Positions 25,011 through 36,182 of a stretch of 64,000 nt of DNA are shown one piece after another. Location of the stretch: NCBI GenBank assembly GCA_964019165.1, contig OZ025276.1:6633840-6697839 (forward strand), in the 5' to 3' direction. The notes beneath the pieces were generated by a model. That model was not told where the DNA came from and made no database searches. It worked only from the letters and a program-made list of their open reading frames with translations. How positions within the stretch are numbered: the first letter of the stretch is position 1; every line of letters begins with the position of its first letter. The translations under genes were made by a program, and so were the position numbers. This DNA is from Mastigias papua. Lineage: Eukaryota; Cnidaria; Scyphozoa; Rhizostomeae; Mastigiidae.

Positions 25011-27514
25011 GCTCTCTCCTTTTTCTAGGGCGCTCTATTCTTTCTCTGGATTAGCATCCAACATAATTTTGGCGACTTACGGAAATGTATCCCATTTGAA
25101 TCGTTAGAGTTGCTACTGGAGTTTCTACAATCAAAAGTGCAAACAAAAATGGTGAATCTATGATCAAAATGTGAACTTAGATATTTATTATATTTATATT
25201 TGCAAATGGATGATTTGTCACACACAGCCAGCCGTAGATTACGAAACGATTGAATGCGGAATTAAAGGACGCGGTGTTAATATTTACGAATTTTGCTCCT
25301 GTTTCTCAAGCTTGAATTCTGCACTTTCTAATTTGGTCATGTTTTGTTAAAATGCCAAGGCTATAGTATTGACTATTGAGGGAAAACGGGCTCCAGCTTG
25401 ATTCTTAATTTTGCATTCTTAATTAATTTTACATTATACGTTTTTTTCATTGTTGTCTTATTTCCAGTCTTCGAAGTTTGCAGTTTTCGAAAGTTTCACT
25501 TTATCCCTAGTTTGTCAAAAACGTTACATTACGAAAATCACATTGAACGTATCCATGCACTATTTATAGAGGATTTTCATATTCCATAGGTGCAGAGTGT
25601 TTCGGAGGGCATACCGTTTTCCCTCTATTAAACGCATAACCTCAAGTAAATGCTACACTCTAGTACACGTTGCATCTCTGGCGAGAATTTTGAGCGCCCG
25701 TCACTCTTTAATAAACGCCGCAGTCTAATAAACGTTCTATCATATAAATTAACTTTGATTTGAAAAATAATGAAAATGCAATATAACACGCAAGTGCAAA
25801 ATCTGTTCTTTCATCCCTCACCAATTCCATAAACTGGTCGTTTGTACAGTATCCTTGCAGTATCTTTTTGAACTGCATATGTTAAATTCAAAATCAATTA
25901 CTTCGTATTATATTCTCATGTAAGTTGGCGATTAAAGAGTCCTGGGTAGAGGCTTTTTTCAACGTACGTGCAGTAAACACGTGCATGCTACAACAGAGCC
26001 AATTTCATTTGGAATTCCCTGTTACACTTAAATGGCCTAAATTTGTTTTAGTTACTTGCATTCTATCAGATACATAACACTGCTTTGTTTTAAGCAAGCT
26101 CTTCACTCTATTACATGTCTGTCTTTTAAATACCGCGAAAAAATTCTCTCAAGAATTCAGCACACTCTGGATCGTTTATTAGAGGAAATATGGTGTATTT
26201 CCGTGGCCTCAACAGGGGGTTTTGTTTCTGCGAAACTGCCACTACATATTGTTCCCCAAACAGCAAGCCATTAATTCACATGTTTAGCTCAGTACATTGA
26301 GTAGAAATCCGCTTATTCGCAATCTCAAGTTCTGCAAGTAGCGCCAGTCTCAGGATTTGATTTTGCGGACATTTGCGTCGCGTTTATCTATATCGCAATC
26401 GTTGTATTTCCTTTCGCTAATTGATCATTTTATTTTATGGGACGGCGTCACACAACTGTACTTGGGAAACAGGTGTTGTGGTACTGGGCGTTATACCTGG
26501 ATAAGACCCTAGATCTTGAAAGCTGAATTTCAAACTGTTTATAACTCGAGGCTCTTATGAAAAACCAAAAGCTTACTCGTTTGAATGATCTATCTCCCCT
26601 GTTTATACAATTTTCCTTTCCTACTAATATCGGCCTGATGCTACTGGTGTCTTTACAAAAACTCTAGCAGCAATGGTAATTCATTATTCAGAAAATCCTA
26701 AGCCAAATATCATTAAACTTTAATAAATAACAATGTATAATATCTTAAAAGGTTTTTTGAAAGTTGTCAAATAAATGCATTTCATGACGTGATAGATCAC
26801 TTCAAATTGAAACGCTTTCGTTACCTTGGAGGGATTGCTAAGAAATAAGTGAAGAGCTGCAAATTTCCAAATTGCAAGTTTATGGCAAGAATCTTAAGAT
26901 CATTTCAATCGGTAGATTCTAGCGAATTCTCGCAATGTCTCATAGTTTCCGAGTTCAACCGTTCGTTAGCAAAAGCTGTCTATGGAACCTGATGACTGGA
27001 TAGTGAGCTGGTGCAATTAACCTGCACGCAATACACTTGAGATATGCTTTTTAACCGGTTGTAGACTTCTTCACATATCCACCATGTTGAATCAGTCCTT
27101 CAAATATTCATCATTTTTCAAAACAATTCGAGTTTATTACACCAGGGCCTAGACACATATAACGCCAAACCAATCTCTGTTATGCTCATATTACCTAAGA
27201 CTGTTTAGGGAAGTCGCTTACTAGCAAGTCCAGAACGTCAACCTCCTCAGGTAGTATCTAATGACCTGTTGATCTGCGCTAGATTTAAGTAAAAATATAA
27301 GTATGATACTGATAATGCATTTTGACAGTAGGTAACCTGCAGTAGTAACTGTGGTTTCCTTACTTCTTTACAGCAGAGCCCACTGAATAGTAAATCTGGT
27401 TGACAGTGAAACTAGTTTAATCTATGCAATCAAATGCCAATATTTACATTAAGGGCTTGAGAGGTATGTGAAAGAAGCAGTTTTCTGAGAATATTTTAAA
27501 GTTGTCAAAAGGTT
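25011..27514. other. No gene recognised
   Basis: Around 25615-25740 there are AATAAACGCC/ATTAAACGC-type short repeats. Otherwise no feature that I can support. Confidence 0.45.
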
Positions 27515-27670
27515 TAGAGGTAGGATATGATTTCCTCAAGGCTCTTTAACTGGTACGTTGCTATTTAGCCTACTTCCCAATGGTTTTGATTTGATCACGA
27601 GTGCTTTCATGTATGCAGCTAATGGGTTTATATATAATGAAAACTTATACTGCAATTGATTATCAGAAAT
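27515..27670 (+). pseudogene. Possible decayed reverse-transcriptase fragment
   Basis: The plus strand reads FPQGSLTGTLLFSLLPNGFD followed by MYAANGFIY. This resembles the (V)PQGS-LGPLLF and YADD boxes of LINE reverse transcriptases at about the expected spacing. The catalytic aspartates would be lost (YAAN in place of YADD) and the flanks are unrecognisable, so this is tentative. Confidence 0.35.
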
Positions 27671-30600
27671 AGATTTGAGGTAATGCACTTTTATGAAAAG
27701 GGAGACTGAGGGTACGCTATTTGGTACAACTGTATTAATGGAGCCGATAGATACTTTCTTATGATAAGGGCATGTCACATCATTATCATACAAGTAAGTT
27801 GAAAGCATTTGTATCACAGTTATAGTATGACATCCTATATGCATGGTTGTGTCTAATTAAGGGGTATGGATCTGTCACATCTGATTTTTCCAGAAGTCGT
27901 CTGTATGTGATTGTCTTGTCGGCGAAGGGTTGCATAACGATCGTGGCTTTTTGATGGTTGTGATGCAATGTCCAATCTTGTCGGTGAATATCTTTTGCCA
28001 ACTCCACTCTCAATAGTCCGGCACTCCATGTGTTATGCGAGTGAGAATCAAATGAGCTTTAACTCTTATTTGGAATTAGATCTTTTCCGAGTGAATCAGT
28101 TGCCGAGAGTGTTTATTGGGTTTTCATCATGGCTGAACCATGCTATCAGAATTTCGTTTCCCTAAAGAACAGCCTTGTATGTTATCCACAGAAAAGCAGA
28201 ACATCAGGTAACAAATAAAGGATTGTCTACTAGCCTTAGAATACCTAACGAGAAGATTTGAAGAGTTCATGTGAGCATACATTGAGCTTTCGAAGCACAA
28301 GGAGCGGCACTGATGCAGTTGACTCCAATGATTAATCAGGCTGGTAGGGAGAAAATTTTTGGTTTCAACGGCCGAATCATGTCAATGAGCTTCAAAATAT
28401 TTTGCACTGTTAGTAGTCTATTCTTCACCTAGATTTAAATTAAACCATTTTATTTGCGTACTTCCAGCCCTTATCCTGTCATCTGCAATAGAACTTTGTT
28501 AATAAGAAAGGTGCCTATTTGGTCTTAGAGGGTGACGGTTTTAGGGAGGGAATTCATTTGTGATCTTACTTACAGAGTTGAAGAGTTTACCCAATTCGAA
28601 ATCTTTGCTGTTTAATTTTGTTATTTCCACGAGACCTTGTGATATTAGCCTATGCAAAGAGATATTGAAACTTAGAGAGACAGTGAAACATAGCGATACA
28701 TAGAGTGTGTTGCTTTGAATAAACTCACATATTAAGTTTATATTTCGATATATTTCGTGTGTATAATGTGTTATACTTAAGTTTATATTTTCATAGAAAC
28801 TTTTCTACATTTCTGTTAGACTGCTAGTGTTCATTTTCCTTCCTATGCTGTAGTGCTAAGATGTCATGTCACACACAGTTGCTTCAGATCGATTCGGTAG
28901 TAGCACAAAATATCATTAATTGCAAGTGAAGCTCAAAGAAACTGTTAGAAATGCTGTTTGGAAATACCAGCGGTGTATTTCTAACAAAATGAGTTGCGGT
29001 TTATGTGTCATTTCTCATTGTTGTAAACTCACGCATCTAGATGTTCAAATACGCCTTGCTGTGACCATAAACATCAAAATTCTAATCTATAATAGATGAA
29101 GCTTGAATGTACTGTGGAAATTGCGCCACCAAAGTCGATATTTGGTTAAACAAAGTCAAATGAGAGGATCCGAATTTGTTTAATGCAGTAGAGATTCTCT
29201 TTGACTTGATAATGGTAAACCATGCTTGATAGAGTCTTAACCGTACTCACAATTTTTGCATCGTATTTTAGGAGTCAATGCTGATCAACCAAGAACAAGT
29301 GGTCTAATGTAAGTAAGTGATATCTTACAATTAATATGATTCGCAAGATTAACATAATGACAGGGCATTTATCGTCAGTTTAAAAAATTAAATTTTTTGA
29401 AGTTTTCTTTCAACTAGCAAGTATCAAAAGTCAAGGAATAACACATATGGAGATTAGCAATATTCCTGGGTTGACCGTTTAAACTTTGGACAGTAATCGT
29501 TCTCAGATATTTCGCTGCATTATGGCTATGTTTCGACACCATAGAGCAAGGGAATATTAAATCTTTTTTGGTTTTGTGCCATGAATCTCCCTTTAAGTGC
29601 GGGTTGATTTGGAAATCTTTAGTTATTTTTGTAGCATTGAATGTGTTTAAGTACCTGCATGCTGAACAGTAACAGTTTTGAAGATTTTTTGCTGTTTCTT
29701 TTTCGGTTTGGAACTAGTTTTGTGAAAAGCTAACTGGATAGGTGATGTTTGAATACGCTACTGTGTAAATATCTGTTTTTCTCGTTGCGTACTTGGGCTG
29801 GAAGTGAAAATAACCCTTTCATGGTATACGATCTTTTCTATGACATTAAATGCAGACTTTCAACTCTCACGGTTTATTCTTGACACGCATAGTGTCAGAT
29901 CCTATTCCCTGGCCTGGACCATAATCTTGCGCAGAGAATGATGATAATAATCAATTACAAAGTTTTGGAAGAGCAACGTTTGATTTTGAGGGAGCTACAT
30001 TAGTTTCGTTCCTTCTCAGTTTGAGCAGCACAGAAGTGTGAAGACCACCCGAAGATCTCCTTATTCAGTGCCTTCGGTTTGAATGTTTTTACATCAAGTA
30101 TACCTGTATAGAAAGTCTTTGTCCATGTTTACTAAGTGCACATGCATGATGCTTTGTAAATGTGTTGTTACTCTCCCTCAGGGTCAGCAGGACTTGCTAT
30201 ATGAACAAACAATCTGCATTATATGCTCGTATTTTTGACATGCTCTGTATAATGCATTCAATTATTCTGACAAGTAGTATTGTCAAGACACTTTATGTAC
30301 CTTACGGTTTGATACTCAAATCTCGAAGCATTGTCTTGTTTATTTTACAGTCTGAAGGTTTAAGGTTGTGGGTCTGTGAAATGTACAAATGGTACAAAGC
30401 AGTTCTACAAAGTGTATAAGTACATACACATATCGATGATACAAGTGAACGATGTGTGACATATCTACCCATATCTGGGTATTTAGCAGGTGATAGCAAA
30501 CGGAATATACTGAAGCTATATGCCGGAATAATGAATGGTCTAGCTTGGATCCTACATGTATTACTTGTAATTCTTATAAGGAACCTAACTGAAGGTTAAG

Positions 30601-31030
30601 TGCTATTTTTGAAAAAGTTGCAGTATTACAATTTCCTTAGTAGGATCTTTATAGACATTTTAGTGTCAACACAGAGTACTTTAGGAATTGAAGATTTCAA
30701 CGTACCCACTATCAAACACTGCTACATGGATGTCGCACATTCATGTGAGTTTCACAAAAGATATCGGAAAATGAAAAGTTGTATTGGGATTTACCTTTAG
30801 TAGAACAGGTCCCTTAAAGTGTTTAGGCTTCTATATATTGATTCCTTGTAGAAAGGGATGTCATAGGATATTCTGTTTCTTAGCAGAAAATGCAACTTGG
30901 TAATAAAAATAGGGCTATGTTCAACATCTCTCCACAAAAAAATTGCATAAGTTACAGTTCTACAAATGCATAAAGTGAGTATCTGCAACTGTTGTTTATC
31001 AATTGGCTATGGGACTTATACAAAAAGTGC
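27671..31030. other. No gene recognised
   Basis: No convincing coding or RNA feature over this stretch. Confidence 0.45.
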
Positions 31031-31039
31031 TATAGATAC

Positions 31040-31135
31040 GAAAAGTGAAAGTGCCAAAAAATTACCGATCCGAGCGGGATACGAACTAGAGACCCCTGCT
31101 TTGCACGTATAAAGATATCATTTCCTTGCTAACCC
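31040..31135 (-). mobile_element. tRNA-derived SINE copy related to 54040-54138
   Basis: On the minus strand the 3' half reads GGGGTCTCTAGTTCGTATCC, CGCTCGGATCGG, then a tail ending CACTTTCACTTTTC. This parallels the tRNA-like sequence at 54083-54138 (GGGGTCGCGAGTTCGAATCC, CGCTCGGGTCGG, ..., CACTTTCACTTTTC). The 5' half (TAGC...) has decayed. The anticodon-loop equivalent is GTGCAAA (GCA) rather than GTACAAA. The shared non-tRNA tail shows it is a mobile family rather than two independent tRNA pseudogenes. Confidence 0.72.
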
Positions 31136-31255
31136 TTAATTTGCCCCAGTTACACGTTTAGCTAATACTGAACAGCTTTATCAAGAATACACGGGAAAAG
31201 TCTGTTGGTACTACAGAACTTAACTATAGTTCGAAAAAGCGGGGACATTCTTTAA

Positions 31256-31300
31256 GCATATTGAAAAGCTTTCTTTCGTACGACACTCATCAGAGTATGA
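31256..31300 (-). ncRNA. Hammerhead-ribozyme-like core, degraded (minus strand)
   Basis: On the minus strand CTGATGA (31287-31293) is followed by GTG-TCG-TAC (a 3-bp stem II with one G-U), then GAAA. Stem III follows as AGAA-AGC-TTTT, with C at the cleavage position. Five of six nearest stem I pairs can form (ACT...AATATG side, one C-A mismatch). It lies about 120 bp downstream of the stop of the minus-strand Penelope-like ORF, the same relative place as the intact ribozyme at 49023. Activity is doubtful. Confidence 0.55.
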
Positions 31301-31422
31301 AACGTCGGATAGCAACCGAAAGGTGAACTGAAATATATAGCCAGATACGGGTACACATGATATGATGAACAGTGCGTCTAGCTGGCCCTATGGTTGGCCA
31401 GCCAGCACATATTCACCGTTGT

Positions 31423-32680
31423 TTAATTGAAGAGTCCAAGTGAGAATATGGACTCTTTTTGTTTACCCAAGACTGGGTTTTGAGTCTTAATGTAAAATGA
31501 TCCCAAAACACTTAAATAAAAGGACGATCTTGCATGCCCAACGAACCAAAGATTATCGCCTGTATGCGTTTTGGCGCAGTTTGGATTTCCTATGACCGAA
31601 TCACAATTCATTTTAGAATGATTGTTTTTGCACATACGAAGTGGCTGTTCTCTCGTAGTATTGCTTTTCTTCCAGATGCTAATGGGGATATATCGTTGCT
31701 TTCTATTTGCTAGTCTCTGCGTAGTGTGTCCTACGTACCGAGCTTTACATAGGCACGAAAGTTCGTAAACTACACAACTTTTTCGAGTGGTAGGAACGCC
31801 ATCTTGCTTAGAAGATGGTAACATGACCCTAGTATTGTAAACCTCATGGGGCTTCACAGCATAGAAACAAGATTTCATGGCTTTACTAATTTGGTTTTCA
31901 AATTTTGATGAAAAATTTCCAATCCAGGCAATTTTAGGTAAACCAAACTTTTCAGGAGCAAACTGTTTTTCTGATGAAATGTTGGCTGGTTTTCTTTATT
32001 GCAAGAGAGAAGGACATCTTCTGGATATCCACTTTTAATTAGCAGTTGTTTTGTTGTTTCCAGCTTCGAGCCTAATTTAGCTTTATAGCAAATCATAGCT
32101 GCCATATGAACAAAAGTTTTGATACAACTACAATTGTCACCAGAAGTCCTGGGACACTTTTATAGTCTGCAATGAACTTTCATCCCCATATCTCCCTGGA
32201 ACAATATTTGTTTTTTGGAGAAGTACATGATATAGCAGGAAAATTTAGCGTACACGCCAACTTCAAGTGTCCCACAGACGAACCAACATTGTTCTAGGGG
32301 GAAGGGAGGGGTGCTTGTTTGTAGCAACTATGAAAATATGTAGATGAAAGTGTTTTTTGTCAGTTTTTTTCTAAGTGTTTCAAGGACTTTTGGCGAGTAT
32401 TGTACTTTTTCTTGCTTTTGGACTGAAAGAATTCCAACGGATGTATTGACCAGTAAACGTTGGTGTCTTGCAAATGCCGGTGAAGAATCCATGCCCCTTT
32501 TCTCCACCGAAAACTCTAGAAAATTCAAGGAGTTGTTTTGCTCCTTCTCTACCGTAAAGTTCAGGGCTGGATGTAGCAGGTTGAGGTTTACATGAAAGCG
32601 ATCACATTCCAGCTCAGAACCAAAGGATGACAAAAGTGTCGTCAACATAGTCTACTTTCGTTGACCTAGGTTAAATGTGG
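31423..32680 (-). mobile_element. Decayed Penelope-like element (RT palm plus GIY-YIG), split by a MITE
   Basis: Read from high to low coordinates. Near 32655 is DYVDDTFVI (RT catalytic box), followed by a frameshift. Then FGSELECDRFHVNLNLLHPA and FTVEKEQNNSLNFLEF (RT end) run to about 32405. After the 272-bp MITE, the frame resumes with AAMICYKAKLGSKLETTKQ and SGYPEDVLLS (thumb/linker). A second broken frame carries SCVVYELSCLCKARYVGHTT (GIY-YIG endonuclease, IY as VY, YVG) and ends QNPVLGKQKESIFSLGLFN with a stop at 31423. The N-terminal RT half is missing. Multiple frameshifts show it is dead. It belongs to a different subfamily from the element at 47503. Confidence 0.9.
32131..32402. mobile_element. 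Mariner-type MITE family A, copy 1 (nested in the Penelope-like element)
   Basis: 272 bp bounded by TA on both sides (32129-32130, 32403-32404). The left terminus is CAATTGTCACCAGAAGTCCT, continuing GGGACAC. The right terminus is GTGTTTCAAGGACTTTTGGC, continuing GAGTATTG. These are imperfect inverse repeats of the termini of copies at 38732 and 40468. The interior shares AACATTGTTCTAGGGGGAAG with the 40-kb copy. The TA duplication and CA(G/A)T-type ends suit Tc1/mariner. It interrupts the Penelope-like reading frame and is therefore younger than that insertion. Confidence 0.85.
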
Positions 32681-32701
32681 CACTTGAAGGCTTTATCTGA
32701 A

Positions 32702-35095
32702 GATTCAATTCAATTCATTTTAAATTCCAATATATACAAAGTACAACAACGGAATTAAACAAAATCAATATATAGAGAAAAAGCACTTTGTATTAAGGTG
32801 GATTTTTAAGGAGGAACTCTCCTACTAGCTCGTAAACTAACTTGAGGAGAGCACCCCCCTGCAGTACCATAATTTTATGTTTCAATAAGGGATCTAAATT
32901 TTAAAAGTATTTAGTTCTAAATAATTCAAGTCTACATAGAGTTTTGAATGAATTTTTTGAGATTTCTTTTGAAAGAAAATTTAGAAGTAGAGTTTTTCAA
33001 TATTTCTGGGAGTTCATTCTATATTTTCGCCCCCATATACTGAATGGACTTGAAACCATATCGAAAACTATTCTTGTGATTGCGGAATACACCATCACGA
33101 TTAGATTGTGTAGTAAAGTGCTCATGAACATCTGAGTTTAACAGAAAGAATTCATGAAAACAATAGGGATTTAGCTTATTAATTGATTCTTATACGAAGC
33201 ATAGTAGTTTGATTTGAAAAATGTCATAAAGCCGTATAAGTTTGAATCTCTAGAAGATGGGCAAAGTATGGGAAAAGGGATGCTGATGCACAATAGCACT
33301 AACTATCTTTTTTGTATTAGGACTAATGGTTCCAGATATGAAGTAAATGTTTCTCCCCAGACAATAATACAATATTGAAGGGATGGTAAAGATAATGGAT
33401 TATAAGCTAGAATCAATGTGTTGATAGGGAAAAGGCTTCTGATTTTAAAGAAGATCCCACTTGTTCTAGCCAACTTCTTTGAAAGTTTAGATAAGTGTAA
33501 TTTCCAACTAAGATTTTCATCTAAGAGAAAACATAAAAACTTTACGTATTTAGCTTATGTCAAATTTTTTCTTCTAATCTTTATTGAAGTTTCTTCTTGG
33601 ATTTTCATAGCGGTAGAATGTAGAATGATATACTTAGTTTAACTTATATTAAGGGACAGCCTATTTACATCCAACCACCTTTTTAAAGATTTCAATCCTT
33701 TATTCACTATTTTTTGCAAGGCTAGTCGGAGTATCGCCACCACAGTAGATGTTTATATCATCTGCATATAGGTAAAACTTTAATTGTTTTGAGACATTTG
33801 GTAAATCATTAACACAAATAAGAAATAAAAATGGCCCTAGTACAGATCCCTGTGAGACTCTACATGTGTTTCTCATTAGGCTAGAGTTAGAGCCATTTAT
33901 TGAAACAAATTGTCTTCCTTCAAATCTTAAACCAATCAAGTGCTTTTCCTCTAACACCATTGTGCTCTAATTTGATTGGTAGAATATCACGGTTAACAGT
34001 ATCAAACGCCTTTTGGAGGTCCACAAAGATCCCACACCCGTATCGCCTATTGTCAAGAGATGACCTAATTTCTTCCGTCATACTAATCAATGCATGATCA
34101 ATTGAATTATTCGCCTGAAAGCCAAACTGTAATTGATACAAAATATTACTGTCTTTTAGAAAAGCATAGATTCTTTTATGCATCTGCTTTTCATAAGTAT
34201 TGCTAAAGATTGGTAAGAGGGATATTGGTCTGTAATTCGAGGGTATTTCGGGGTCACCAGTCTTAAAAGTAGGAACAACCTTGGCTATTTTAAGCTTGGA
34301 AGGAAAAACACCGTTGTAAAAAGGTTGATTGATCATTGTAGCTAAGGGATGTGACATTTTTGGCCCAAAAATTTTTAATAGTTTTACTGGAATTTGGTCC
34401 AAAATTTGATTTTGAAGAGTCTAAATTCAGGATTATTTCGTTAACTTAAACAGCAGTGACTGGTGAGAGAACAATCGAGACACAGTTTCTATTTATTAAG
34501 TATTCAGTTGGTGATTTGGGATTGTGGTTAATCGACTTAGTAATGTCATTTCCAGCATTGATGAAAAATTCATTTAAGTATGTTAGACACCTCAGTTGCA
34601 CCTGATGTTAATTTTCCATTTTTTATCTTTGATTTTATAAATTCTAGAAAAGACAGAGTTTTTGTTTGCAAGAATTCTTTTTAGTCCAGTCCACACTGTT
34701 TTCATATTTTTCCCATTTTCTTCAAAGTAATTTTGAAAGTATTTTTTCCAAGGTGTCTTTAATTCATTAGCAACACGGTTCCTGAAGTTTTTATAAGCTA
34801 CAAGGTTGATTTCTGATTTATCGTGAGTAAATTTCCTTAAAAATCGATCTTTTAGTTTTATCATTTTCTGAATTCTGTAGCTGATCCATGGTTTTGACTT
34901 AAATTTGAACTCCCTCTTAGTTATCAATCTTAATAAAGGGACATGTTTATTCACTAGTAAAGTTAAATCACTTAAAAATTTCTCATAGTTTGTATCTATA
35001 TCAGACGCATCATTTATGTAACTCAAGCTCAGTTTATTAAAGTCATTAAGGAAATTCCTTTCATTGAAAGATGAATAATCTTATTTCAAGGAATA
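32702..35095 (-). mobile_element. 5'-truncated LINE (Jockey/CR1-like non-LTR retrotransposon)
   Basis: From about 35090 downward: the EN-RT linker (YINDASDIDTNYEKF, KFKSKPWISYRIQKM), SSKS-DQIPVKLLKIFGPKM, KIAKVVPTFKTGDPE, NYRPISLLPIFS (fingers) and IFVDLQKAFDTVNRDILPIK (motif A). Then, in another frame, RVSQGSVLGPFLFLICVNDL (motif B) and LYADDINIY (motif C). The ORF2 C-terminus is recognisable near 33220-32950 (SINKLNPYCFHEFF-like and GAKIWNELPEILK-like pieces across frames). The 3' end is at about 32702 in AATTG-type units (GAATTGAATTGAATC), as in CR1/Jockey-type tails. The endonuclease domain is missing and several frameshifts or stops are present. Confidence 0.9.
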
Positions 35096-35270
35096 TGTTT
35101 GGATACGAGGGAACTTGTAGTTATAATGCTAAGCTATGTATTGAACTTAAAACTCCACGTAGCCTCTCTTTGTAAAGATAGAGACCAAAACTGTAAGCTC
35201 CTTAGAGAATATTTATGAAAGTGAAAATGATAATATAATTAGTGACTATTGTATTCTTCTCACACTGCTT

Positions 35271-35400
35271 GCAAGATCCTGAGCTCAAGGTCTAGTTCTG
35301 AGAAACTCCTTATTTTCGGACCTCTTTTGACCATTTTTGTTGGTGATAGTTTCTTAATAGTTCCTTAATACTGTACATTTACTACCATGAAAATAGCACA
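35271..35400 (+). repeat. Dispersed repeat family, copy
   Basis: Ordered blocks GAGCTCAAGGTCTAGTTCTG, ACTCCTTATTTTCGGACC and TTTCTTAATAGTTCCTTAAT match 60962-61090 and, more weakly, 62929-63050 and the minus strand at 20060-20165. Confidence 0.55.
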
Positions 35401-35934
35401 GGATGTAGGTGCGAATTGTAAGAGAGAATTCCGTAGATATTGCAAGTTCAGCGGAAACTTCTCTACAAAACAGTTGCTACATGGGTTACCACAATTTATG
35501 CGAATGCTTTGATTGAAATTTAGTTAGTCCAGCTTCCTACTTCTCTTTTCTGGCTTGAAGGACAAACAAAAGTATTCCAAACTGAAAGGTTCCTTAGGGA
35601 TTTTGTCTCTTGTTTTTCGTAGTGCAAGTTCCTTAAATTGTTTGGCTGTCCAAATGTAGGTTGCATGTTAAGACTCATTTTTACATTTGCTTTAAGATCT
35701 CGCATTTCGCATTGCGGACTCATTGTTCACATCGCATAATGTTCGCATATGGACAATGTGTTCGGATGCAAAATGTGAAATCCGAATGAAGTGGGAATGG
35801 GCCTTTAAGTCATTCCTTATGAAACAATTCAGAGCAGTTACTGAGAAAGTTTAACTGTTAGTAGGAGAGCAAGAGAATTATCAGCGATATCTTGGAACAC
35901 TTTGATTCCATAGTTCTGTGAAATGCGAATATAG

Positions 35935-36182
35935 AATATTGCAGATATTTGATATTCACGATATTTAATATTTCAGATGTTTAATATTGCAAATGTTTAA
36001 TATTCCAGATGTTTATTATTGCAGTTGTTTAATATTGCAGATGTTAAATGTCCCAGATATTGAATATTCCAGATATCAGATGTTACAGATATTTAATATA
36101 CCAGATGTTTAATTTTCCGGATATTTATTATTCCAGATGTTTCATAGTCCAGGTGTTGAATTTTCCAGATGTGCAATATTGC
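35935..36182 (+). repeat. Degenerate 16-17-bp tandem repeat (~14 copies)
   Basis: Units close to TTCCAGATGTTTAATAT, alternating TTGCAGATG and TTCCAGATG starts, with ATATT ends. Divergence between units is high and there is no coding potential. Confidence 0.9.

Noticed and set aside
35935..36182. CRISPR-like array
   Set aside because: Head-to-tail diverged units without spacers, in a eukaryotic context; a tandem satellite.
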